A stretch of 64,000 nucleotides of DNA from Mixta theicola (lineage in GTDB: Bacteria > Pseudomonadota > Gammaproteobacteria > Enterobacterales > Enterobacteriaceae): positions 429,774 through 493,773 of the forward strand of contig NZ_NWUO01000002.1 of NCBI RefSeq assembly GCF_002895925.1, read 5' to 3'. Position numbers and translations under genes: made by a program. The first letter of the stretch is position 1; each line of letters begins with the position of its first letter. Shown here one piece after another: positions 51,983 through 60,700 of this stretch. The notes beneath the pieces are model-generated. The model ran no database searches. It was given only the letters and a program-made list of their open reading frames with translations, and had not been told where the DNA came from.

Positions 51983-52677
51983 ATGAGCTTCAGCCTGCCC
52001 GGAACGGATCTTTATTACCTGGCGCGCGACAATCTCGCCCCGGAAAAATATGAGAAAATTATCAGTCCCTTTTTCGCCTGGTCACGCATCGACAGTGAAT
52101 ACGTTTTTGATGACCGTTGGTCAACAGGCTTTCAGCTTATCAATATGCAACGACGCGCTTATAACGGTTATACCAACCAGCTGCCACCGCACGGGCCACG
52201 GGAACGGGAAAGGCTTCCATTGCGGGCCGTCACGGTGTTGCGAACCTGGACGAGCTGAAACACTATCTGGGGAAAGCCAGAGGTGAAGCTAAGCTATTGC
52301 ATAATATCGAAGTGATAAAGAGGGAATACGTACGGCGGGAGCGGGCTGAGCTGGCTTTGCTGCGCAGGCAATTCCAGAGCGTAAAACCAAAATTTTACAG
52401 AATGCTGATAGAGCATCCGGAGGCGAAAAGGCGTTTTAGTCGGGATGAACTGGCGAAAATGGCTCAAGGTGTGCGACCTGGCGAAAATTGGGAAATACAT
52501 CATAAGCTACCACTGGATGACAGCGGCACGAATGATATGAGTAACCTTGTGCTTATCCGACGCGATCATGAACACTACGTCTTCAATGCGGCGCAAAAAA
52601 ATATTACGCGTAAAATGCGGTCTGGCGAAACAAAAGAAATATTATGGGTAATACCTGTTGGCGTAGTTTATCCTTGA
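51983..52677 (+). pseudogene. HNH-type nuclease toxin, interrupted by a frameshift
   Basis: The first frame gives MSFSLPGTDLYYLARDNLAP and about 75 further sensible residues, then ends at 52258. A second frame, open from 52165, reads ASIAGRHGVANLDELKHYLG and continues without interruption to VIPVGVVYP. One extra base near 52210 (GGGAAAGG to GGGAAAAGG) would join them into about 231 residues. The C-terminal part has an HNH-like nuclease core (WEIHHKLPLDDSGTNDMSNL followed by RRDHEHYVF), as in bacteriocin and type VI toxin tips. The N-terminal part is not a family I know. No Rhs core or PAAR is fused. The downstream gene looks like its immunity gene. Confidence 0.65.
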
Positions 52678-52688
52678 CGGTGAATAAT

Positions 52689-53174
52689 ATGCATATAAAC
52701 GACATCATTATTAATCAATTAAAAGAAATAGTTATTGAAAATAAGTAAAAGCTAGCTCCGGCAGTTAATTTTCCGGATGATCTTTATCATTATGATTTTG
52801 GCCGTGAAATTGGCAAAGCTCCGCGTCTGTTTTGGAAGCAGTATAAAGATTTCGTTGAACGCCTGGACGGAATTAATATTGATGGTTGTAAAATTCACGG
52901 AATAAAGAACCACTTCGATTATAAGAATGATCTGTTTACTTTCAATGGCTATCTGAAAAATATCGCTCAGGAAGCTCCCAGCATTATGATTGAAGACGAT
53001 TTTTATTGTATTGAAATTAGTGGTTCTTCTCTGGATACCTATACATACGATGTAAGAACCAACAAATGGGAATCACGCGACAGGCAACAGTATCAAAACC
53101 TTTTTATCTCCTGCGACACCCTGGCGGATTTTTTACAGGCGGTGCTGGATGATATTCGCCAGCCGGAAGAGTGA
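52689..53174 (+). pseudogene. Immunity-like gene (SMI1/KNR4-type) with an in-frame stop
   Basis: The frame starts MHINDIIINQLKEIVIENK, meets TAA at codon 20 (52746-52748) and then continues open for 142 codons. The downstream part (YHYDFGREIGKAPRLFWKQY, then FYCIEISGSSLDTYTYDV and KWESRDRQQYQNLFISCDTL) resembles SUKH/SMI1-KNR4 or YrhA-like immunity proteins. No shift restores it, because the frame is the same on both sides; a substitution made the stop. It lies 11 bases after the HNH toxin. Re-initiation at an internal Met (52986) would give only 62 residues. Confidence 0.6.
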
Positions 53175-53286
53175 AATGTCACGAAAAGACCGCCGGGCAA
53201 CCAGCGTTCTTGTTAATCGCAAAAAATTCAGGGCGCCATTACGTCAAAACGTTGGGTATCGGCCGACTGCAGCGACATCGGCGGCG

Positions 53287-53706
53287 TTAGCTGTGTAACC
53301 ATCCCGCGTCCCGGTAAAAACGCTCTTCCTGCGTTGCTCCTGCGCTGCGCGTCACCTGGCCTGTGGCATCGTAGCCCCACCGCTGCTGACGGTACTTCTC
53401 TGCGCCCGCGTCGCCGTCGGTTACGCTCTCCTGAATAATCTGGTCGAGACGGTCCCAGCGCCAGCGCCGCTCGAAAACCAGCGTATGCCCGCGACGGCTG
53501 CCGCGCAGCGTGATGCGCCCCGCCGCATCGTAGCGCGTCTCCAGCGTCAGCGCCCCCTGGCTGCGGCGGATTTCACGGTGCAGGCTGTCGCGCTCCCAGC
53601 CCGCCAGCTCCGTATTAAGCCCGTCATGGTGCAGGTTCATCTGCAACAAGTGTCCGCTGCCGTAGCGCAGATGGTGCAGCTCGCTGCCGTCCGGCGCGGT
53701 GGTGGC
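53287..53706 (-). pseudogene. Rhs core fragment
   Basis: A decapitated and truncated piece of Rhs core with YD-type repeats (TRYDAAGRITLRGSRRG, RWGYDATGQVTRSAGA). It is near-identical at the DNA level to 58908-59290 of the full-length rhs gene. After EERF it diverges into an eight-residue tail and stops; the other side ends abruptly at about 53704. There is no start codon with a ribosome site. It is a recombination relic. Confidence 0.85.
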
Positions 53707-53728
53707 TAAGCTCAGTGGCTAAAAATAA

Positions 53729-53761
53729 ATCCGGAAGTATCATAGGGACCGCCTCCGGATT
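53729..53761 (-). terminator. Terminator after the third immunity gene
   Basis: On the minus strand ATCCGGA and TCCGGAT pair around a 19-base loop and are followed by TTATTTTT. Confidence 0.55.
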
Positions 53762-53766
53762 TTTAT

Positions 53767-54234
53767 CTATTTTTTAGGTTTCCAGGAGGAATAATCAGCA
53801 ACTCTCATTACTTTTAGAATAAGATCTAAAGGAACTTGATCTATATCATCTGCTATTTCATCATATGGCTCAGGAAGATCAATTGAAAAACCAAAATCAT
53901 CATTAATTATAATAGAACCATTAAAAATGCGTTGATTATCAGTTGATTTTATTAAATCAGACATTCTCATTCCAGTATACAAAGAGTTCATGTAACATCC
54001 TTTATATTTCTCATTACACCCAACAGATGTAATTAAACCGTTCGATAACGTAGCTATCGTAATTGTTTCATCAACCACGTACGCCATCCTTTTTTCATTA
54101 TCAGGCAAAAAATAATCAAAAGACCTAACAACATGATTTGAATGCATTTCAATGAGATAATTTTCAATATTATCGCCTAAAAATATATCCCCAATCGATT
54201 TATTAGAAACTATATCAGCATTAATGTTGATCAT
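53767..54234 (-). CDS. Putative immunity protein for the orphan Rhs tip
   Basis: The 155-residue acidic, AT-rich protein starts MININADIVSNKSIGDIFLG. I do not recognise the family. The role is inferred from position: its ATG follows directly on the stop codon of the orphan Rhs tip (TAAATG), the classic toxin-immunity arrangement. It has no signal peptide or membrane segment, so it should act in the cytosol. Base composition contrasts sharply with the GC-rich Rhs core. Confidence 0.7.
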   Translation of the reverse strand: MININADIVSNKSIGDIFLGDNIENYLIEMHSNHVVRSFDYFLPDNEKRMAYVVDETITIATLSNGLITSVGCNEKYKGCYMNSLYTGMRMSDLIKSTDNQRIFNGSIIINDDFGFSIDLPEPYDEIADDIDQVPLDLILKVMRVADYSSWKPKK

Positions 54235-55535
54235 TTATAGCCCACCATTCATTAATACACCATCAATATAAACTGGCGAATCTGTGATAAGATCATAATT
54301 TTCAAATCTACCGTGACCTATTCGCCCATAAACGACATCTTTGTCATTAACATCGCGATAAAGTTTCCAGTAGTCATTTCCATGAATATTCTTCTGAGAA
54401 CCAGAACCGCCTGGATGGTAGTCTAATTTATAAGTAGTACCCGATTTTGTTGTTTTAACATATTGGATATGCTGGATAGCGCCTGGCTTGCCAGCCTGAG
54501 GATATGTTTTCGACCATCCTTTTGACATTAAATAATCATTAACATCCGAAGGCCTTTTCCCCGTCAAACGGTCAGTCCAACGACTGGCAATTCTATCTTT
54601 ATGGTTAAATCCTTTATTAGATGAGCAAGGAGTTAACCCCAACGGATCCACCCATACCAGCGGATCCCCCACATACGCATAGGTGTTCAGCCCGCCCGCC
54701 AGACCGATCGGGTCCGGCTGCGTGTAGCGTCCTGTTGCCGGGTCGTAATACCGGAACAGATTGTAGTGCAGGCCCGTCTCCCTATCCAGGTACTGCCCCT
54801 GAAAACGCAGATTCTGCGCCACCGCCAGCGGCGTGTGGCTCTGCTCCTGCTGCGTGTCGCCCCAGGTGCTGAACTGCCCTTTCCAAACCGTATCGCCCTG
54901 CGCGTCCGTCATGCGCAACGGCAGACCGTTCAGCCCGGTGTGATACCAGTAAACCTCGCTGCCCGCCGCGCTGCTGTCCACCCGCGCCAGCGGCTCCCAT
55001 GAGCCTTCGCTGTAAAGGTACTGTGACCGGCGTCCCGGCGCGTGGCTGCTCGCCTCGCCTGCCAGCCGCAGTCCGTTCCACTGAAAGGTTATCACCTCCG
55101 GCTCCGCGCTGCCGTGGCGGTACAGCCGCTTGTGCGTGCGCCGGCCCAGCAGGTCGTAGCGGTACTCTGCCCGCCGGTATTCCCGGTGCCCCTCCAGCGT
55201 CACGTCGCTGACCCGGTTTTCCTCATCGTAACGGAAACGCTGCGTCAGCCCGCGCCGCGTGTCGCGCCGCTCTGCCAGACGGCCAAAGCCGTCATACGCC
55301 AGCCGGATGCCATTCAGCCGCTGCAGCAGGTTATGCCACACCGTCTCACCCGGCGCGTCCGTACGGTTGCCCGCCGCGTCCCAGCTGAAACGCTCATCCT
55401 GCGTTGCTCCTGCGCTGCGCGTCACCTGGCCTGTGGCATCGTAGCCCCACCGCTGCTGACGGTACTTCTCTGCGCCCGCCGCATCGTAGCGCGTCTCCAG
55501 TATCAGCGTGCCCCGGCTGCGGCGGATTTCACGAA
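54235..55535 (-). pseudogene. Orphan Rhs C-terminal piece with an unrecognised toxin tip
   Basis: The frame contains the last third of an Rhs core ([37 protein letters not shown]), the cleavage-site block WVDPLGL and then a 125-residue tip beginning TPCSSNKGFNHKDR. The tip has HIQYVKTTKSGTTYKLDYHP, NIHGNDYWKLYRDV and GRIGHGRFENYD; I cannot name its activity. The N-terminal region is missing. An internal deletion near 55480 fuses ETRYDAAG directly to AEKYRQQRWG, removing about 40 residues found in the full-length gene. Expression would require recombination onto a full-length Rhs. The immunity gene follows immediately. Confidence 0.8.
54635..55477. repeat. Duplicated Rhs core segment (partner at about 58153-58995)
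   Basis: DNA from the WVDPLGL block up to the YDATGQVTRSAG repeat is almost identical to the matching part of the full-length rhs gene; only scattered differences are visible by eye, for example around the RRSQYLYSEGSW versus KKTQYLYGEGTW stretch. A shorter third copy lies at 57180-57267 and a fourth, from an adjacent part of the core, at 53310-53704. Confidence 0.85.
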
Positions 55536-55735
55536 ACCAGCATCGCTCTTAAAAACCTGGACAGCTTCCTGCCACTGCTTCCAGAGCCTCTCACCACACG
55601 GCTTAATGAGGATTTAACCCGCTATGTACAACAGAAGCGAAATGCTGAGCAGACCCGATAACAGATTAAAGATCTACGGACACAAACCACCAATTAAAAA
55701 ATAAAGCCAGAAGGATCGTGGATCGCTTCCTTTTT
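55536..55735. other. Junction sequence with a short plus-strand coding remnant
   Basis: On the plus strand a 43-codon open stretch ending at 55661 reads SIALKNLDSFLPLLPEPLTT and then RLNEDLTRYVQQKRNAEQTR. It looks like the C-terminus of a real protein cut by the Rhs junction, but I do not recognise the family. The rest is AT-rich spacer. Confidence 0.4.
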
Positions 55736-56086
55736 TTAATTATATATTCCTTTACCTTCGACCCTCTTTATAAACAGGTCCTGAAGATCACCTTGTATTT
55801 CATCATCCTCATAAGTAACTATAAAACTACCATCTATATTATCTGAATAATGAGTACCATCAAGTGTTCCAAACATTAGTGAAGCACTATCAACAATGAC
55901 AACATCAATAAATTTTAAAACATTGTCTTTATCTTCATCACTTAACTACGCTAATACATTTTTTGCTTTAGCATACACATCCGCATCATTATTAATTGAT
56001 TTCTTTAAGAATTTTTTGTAACGCATTGAGTTATCTTCAAAGAGCTCTTTGAATATTGCGCTAACTACTTGCTTATGAAGATTCAT
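55736..56086 (-). pseudogene. Immunity-like gene with an in-frame stop
   Basis: Starts MNLHKQVVSAIFKELFEDNS, is open for 46 codons, hits TAG at 55946-55948 and resumes in the same frame as LSDEDKDNVLKFIDVVIVDS to a natural end of 117 codons. The protein is small, acidic and AT-rich like the other immunity genes. The break is a substitution, not an indel. It follows a short frame (56102-56299) that may be the remnant of its toxin. Confidence 0.55.
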
Positions 56087-56101
56087 ACATTTCTTCCCAT
56101 C

Positions 56102-56299
56102 TTAATTCAGATACATTATTTTATTTAAAACAATAAGAACCTGCAATTTTTTGTTAGATATTTCAGGACGAATCCTTCTCAACTCTTTAATATCACGGGC
56201 AAGGACATCTCTCACATGTGCAAATGGCAGTCCTGCACTAGCATTTATTTTTTCTGCACACAATGCCAACTCCCCCTTTCGAAAATTTATGACCCACAC
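56102..56299 (-). CDS. Short hypothetical frame, possible toxin-tip remnant
   Basis: A 65-residue frame starting MWVINFRKGELALCAEKINA. I do not recognise it. It has no good ribosome site, lies 15 bases upstream of a decayed immunity gene and shares its AT-rich composition, so it could be the last piece of the matching toxin. It may equally be a chance frame. Confidence 0.3.
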   Translation of the reverse strand: MWVINFRKGELALCAEKINASAGLPFAHVRDVLARDIKELRRIRPEISNKKLQVLIVLNKIMYLN

Positions 56300-56384
56300 G
56301 CAAAACTAATTTATTTAGGATACAATACAAATAAAAACCAGGAGGTTCAAGAACACCCCACTGGATTTTATTTTTAATGATAAT

Positions 56385-56753
56385 TTATTCAGGAAATTTT
56401 TTATTTTTATAAGACATCCATAAATATGTAATAGCCCAGTTATTATCATCCCCAGCGATAAAACTTTTAGCTATTATCTCGAAATCATCAGATATCCGCG
56501 ATGATATTTCTGAGTTATTAATCACTTTAAAAGATTGTTTAAATGCCTTTTCTCGCAACATATCAACAAAAGAAATATCATCTGTTTTAAAAGTCTTGCT
56601 TTCCAGTGATTTGAATACAGTCATCCACTGATCATCAAATCCAGGTTCATCCCTCGAATCAAGAGCATCATCAACATCTAAGGATTTTAGGAAATCAAAG
56701 TTAGTCAGAACGGATAAATATTTGTCAACTTCAAGAAGATTTCTATTTTTCAT
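56385..56753 (-). CDS. Putative immunity protein for the GHH-type Rhs tip
   Basis: The 122-residue acidic protein starts MKNRNLLEVDKYLSVLTNFD and ends AITYLWMSYKNKKFPE. The family is not recognised. Its ATG shares a base with the stop of the toxin tip (TAATG), so the pair is translationally coupled; a role in neutralising the nuclease is inferred. It has no membrane segment. A weak hairpin followed by TTTTTAT lies downstream (about 56327-56365). Confidence 0.72.
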   Translation of the reverse strand: MKNRNLLEVDKYLSVLTNFDFLKSLDVDDALDSRDEPGFDDQWMTVFKSLESKTFKTDDISFVDMLREKAFKQSFKVINNSEISSRISDDFEIIAKSFIAGDDNNWAITYLWMSYKNKKFPE

Positions 56754-57277
56754 TACATTAACTCTTGTAATTTAAGCCAAACCTCTATTAAATCGACTGC
56801 CTTAGATGAAGTCACATCGGTACCTAAATTATAAGTTCCATTCGGGGATTTAACATCAACCTTAATGTCATCCAATCCCGAATATGCTTTCCGATATGCA
56901 TCAAAAAGCTCTTTATCTGAGTCAGGAAAATCACCTTGCCGTGGACCGATAAAATCTCGCTCTGCATCATGTAAACGCCAGTGATCATGCTCTGGATTTT
57001 TTCCCCTAGGGAATAAAGTCGGGCGAGTTTTATCAGATCTGGAAACTGCAAACGGACGACCTTTAGATTTACGAACAGAAGGTACATGATGACCGGACAA
57101 GCTAACTCCCATACATTTATTACTCAGCCCTAACGGGTCGATCCAGCTTAATGGATTAGGCGCATAAGCATATAGGTTTAAACCGCCTTTTAACCCTATC
57201 GGGTCCGGCTGCGTGTAGCGCCCTGTTGCCGGATCGTAGTACCGGAACAGATTGTAGTGCAGGCCCGAATACTCGCC
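56753..57277 (-). pseudogene. Orphan Rhs tip with GHH-type HNH/Endo VII nuclease domain
   Basis: The frame opens directly in Rhs core ([20 protein letters not shown]), passes the cleavage-site block [12 protein letters not shown] and continues into a 120-residue tip. The tip begins [20 protein letters not shown], has [18 protein letters not shown] and ends WLKLQELM. The [15 protein letters not shown] start is the signature of GHH toxins, predicted DNases of the HNH/Endonuclease VII class. There is no PAAR, no N-terminal core and no start codon before the core; an internal ATG at 57112 would give just the toxin (119 aa). A displaced tip kept with its immunity gene. Confidence 0.82.
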
Positions 57278-57433
57278 TCATCCATGAGGCTCGCTCCTTG
57301 GGGCCAACGCTGAAGCATTGTTCATATCTGCTGCTACTAAATTTTTGCGCTCTGGATAGCCAGCCTATCTCCTTAGTTTCAGGTCCAAACATTGTGCCGT
57401 TAATGTTTCCATAGATGGTTTTATCTAAATCTT

Positions 57434-57769
57434 TTAATTTTCAGGAAAGGGGTAAATGCTGTCTTTATATACATGTTGCATTTCATCAACATTCTTCCCA
57501 TTTTCCTTTGCATACCTTTCTAGTTTTTCTCTCACAACCGATTCATTAGTAGGGTTCTTTTTAGAATAAAATTCTTTTGCAAACTGACCAAGATCATCCA
57601 CGTTTAATAACTTATCTAACACTCCATTTATTAATGGACTTCCGGCATATAATACAGAATCAGTTTCTTTACATGAAAATTTCAAGTATAGAATGCTTTT
57701 TTTTAAAGCATTAACCTCTGCCTGATTCAATTTTATTATTTTAGTTTCTTTATAAGCACCATCAGCCAC
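57434..57769 (-). CDS. Putative immunity protein of the full-length Rhs effector
   Basis: The 111-residue product starts at a GTG (VADGAYKETKIIKLNQAEVN) overlapping the rhs stop by eight bases, with GAGGAAAAC upstream. The family is not recognised; it is inferred to neutralise the ADP-ribosyltransferase-like tip. Beyond its stop, adding one base in GAAAATTAAAAG would extend it with LKDLDKTIYGNINGTMFGPE and some 30 more residues up to the junction at about 57270, so the C-terminus may be frameshifted or cut by recombination. Confidence 0.65.
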   Translation of the reverse strand: MADGAYKETKIIKLNQAEVNALKKSILYLKFSCKETDSVLYAGSPLINGVLDKLLNVDDLGQFAKEFYSKKNPTNESVVREKLERYAKENGKNVDEMQHVYKDSIYPFPEN

Positions 57770-60700
57770 AACGTTTTCCTCTCGAGTTAATTTGATTATG
57801 CAGCATACTTAATCTTTTTTCATATGACATATCAGCAACGATATCATATGGGTTTTTACCTGAGTATAGTACATCATTGAGCCTTAGTTTTCCTTTATGG
57901 GTATACTCTAATTCAGAAACTTGTTCAATATTGCTTAGCTGTAATGAATCAGTCTTGAATACGATGCTATAGTCACCTCGCCCAATATGATCTTTATTAT
58001 TTATCAGAAGATCTCTAACGACATCATCAGGTGACATTAATAGATCAGTAAGATAAACCTTACCACTAGAATTAGCATTAAGAACCCCAGACTTCATTAT
58101 GGCTTCAAAACCAGCTTTATCAGTATAATGAATGAATATATTTTCAGCGGCCAACCCCAGCGGATCCACCCATACCAGCGGATCCCCCACATACGCATAG
58201 GTGTTCAGCCCGCCAGCCAGACCGATCGGATCAGGCTGCGTGTAGCGTCCTGTTGCCGGGTCATAGTACCGGAACAGATTGTAGTGCAGGCCCGTCTCCC
58301 TATCCAGGTACTGCCCCTGAAAACGCAGGTTCTGCGGCACTGCCAGCGGCGTGTGGCTCTGCTCCTGCTGCGTGTCGCCCCAGGTGCTGAACTGCCCTTT
58401 CCAAACCGTATCGCCCTGCGCGTCCGTCATGCGCAACGGCAGACCGTTCAGCCCGGTGTGATACCAGTAAACCTCGCTGCCCGCCGCGCTGCTGTCCACC
58501 CGCGCCAGCGGCTCCCATGTGCCTTCGCCGTAAAGGTACTGCGTTTTCTTACCCGGCGCGTGGCTGCTCGCCTCGCCCGCCAGCCGCAGTCCGTTCCACT
58601 GAAAGGTTATCACCTCCGGCTCCGCGCTGCCGTGCCGGTACAGCCGCTTGTGCGTGCGGCGGCCCAGCAGGTCGTAGCGGTATTCCGCCCGCCGGTATTC
58701 CCGGTGCCCCTCCAGCGTCACCCCGCTGACCCGGTTTTCCTCGTCGTAACGGAAACGCTGCGTCAGCCCGCGCCGCGTGTCGCGCCGCTCTGCCAGACGG
58801 CCAAAGCCGTCATACGCCAGCCGGATGCCGTTCAGCCGCTGCAGCAGGTTATGCCACACCGTCTCACCCGGCGCGTCCGTACGGTTGCCCGCCGCGTCCC
58901 AGCTGAAACGCTCTTCCTGCGTTGCTCCTGCGCTGCGCGTCACCTGGCCTGTGGCATCGTAGCCCCACCGCTGCTGACGGTACTTCTCTGCGCCCGCGTC
59001 GCCGTCGGTTACGCTCTCCTGGTTTATCTGGTCGAGACGGTCCCAGCGCCAGCGCCGCTCGAAAACCAGCGTATGTCCGCGACGGCTGCCGCGCAGCGTG
59101 ATGCGCCCCGCCGCATCGTAGCGCGTCTCCAGCGTCAGCGCCCCCTGGCTGCGGCGGATTTCACGGTGCAGGCTGTCGCGCTCCCAGCCCGCCAGCTCCG
59201 TATTAAGCCCGTCATGGTGCAGGTTCATCTGCAACAAGTGTCCGCTGCCGTAGCGCAGGTGGCGCAGTTCGCTGCCGTCCGGCGCGGTGGTCACCAGCAG
59301 GTTACCCAGGGCGTCATATGCATGCTGCCAGCGGCCGCCGTGGTTCTCTTCCGCCGTCAGGTTACCCAGCGCGTCACGGCTGAAGCTCAGCGTCTCTTCC
59401 CACTGCGGCGCCTGGCCGTCTGCCGCTGCCTGCTGCCAGGCGCTCAGGGCCGCACGGCGAATTTTCACCTCGCGCGGGCCGTAAACGTATTCCGTGTGGC
59501 TGGCTGCCGTCTGCCTGATAACCAGGCGGCCCGTGGCGTCATACGTATAGTGCGTCACCTGGGCCGGCGGCGTCTCATTCGCCTGCGGCAGCGCTTCACG
59601 CATAACCTCTGCCACCCGGCCCTGCAGCGTATAGCGGCAGGCGGTGCGCCGTCCCGACCAGTCATACTGCGCCAGCAGCCGCCCGCCGTTATCATATTCA
59701 AAGCGCCAGCTGTCGCCGTTCGGGTTAATCAGCGTCTGCAGGCGACCAAAACGATCGTAACGGTAACGCACCTGGTGACCGGCCGGATCGATCTCCGTCA
59801 CCACCTGCCCGCGGGCGTTGCGCGTCACCCTGCGTTCTGAAAAACCGTCGGTATTGCTGCCGGTCAGCAGGCCCGCGCGGTCATAGTCATAGCGGGTCTC
59901 GCGGCCGTCGGCGCGGATGTGCGCCGCCAGCCGGCCCGCCGCCGTCCACCGCCACTGTTCGCTGCCCGCGCCGGGCTGGCTGAGCCGGATAAGCCGACCG
60001 CGTTCATCATAAATACGGTGGCTCTGATGGCCGGAGCAGTCCTCATCGCGCAGCAGCTGGCCGCGCTCATCCCACCCGTAACGGCTGGTGTTCTGCAGCG
60101 CGTCGGTTCGCTCCGTCAGATCGCCCTGATCATTCCACGCGAAACGGGTCACCCCGCCTGCCGGATCGATCAGTTCCGTCACGTCGCCCCGGTTGCTGTA
60201 GCCGTACTGCCACACCGCGCCATCCGGCAATACTTCTTTCAGCGGAAACGCATACATCTCATGCCAGGTGGTCAGCGTGGTCTGGCCGAGCGGGTCGCGC
60301 ACCATCGTCAGGTTGCCACGCACGTCGTGGTTATATTCCCAGCGGTTGCCGTCGGGATCGATGGTCGCCTTCAGCAATTCGCCATCGGCGGCCCACTGAT
60401 AACGCCATTCCGCGCCATAGCTGTCGGTGTAGCGGATGATGCGGTAAAGATGATCCCAGTGATGTTCTGAGCTGCCGCCGGACAGGCAGGTGACGATTGC
60501 ACGCCTGGCCTGCTCGTCCGCATCGATCAGCCAGTGCTCCAGCGTCTCGTTTGCTTCATCGCAAACGCGGTATTGCTGCACACGCCATTCCGCGCCGCCC
60601 GCTTCGGGACGCCATTCATATTCCACGCGCAGGCCGGTGGCATAGCTGTGCGATGCCATGCAGTCGCTGGCACGATCCCAGCCAAACCGGCGCGTCACGA

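Noticed and set aside
57156..57392. 78-codon minus-strand frame between the rhs immunity gene and the GHH tip
   Set aside because: Its second half reads an Rhs stub in the wrong frame; its first half is treated as a possible extension of the immunity gene instead.
58128..59840. 570-codon plus-strand frame opposite the rhs gene
   Set aside because: A long antisense frame produced by GC-rich codon bias of the Rhs core; Arg/Ala/Gln/Val-rich with no domain.
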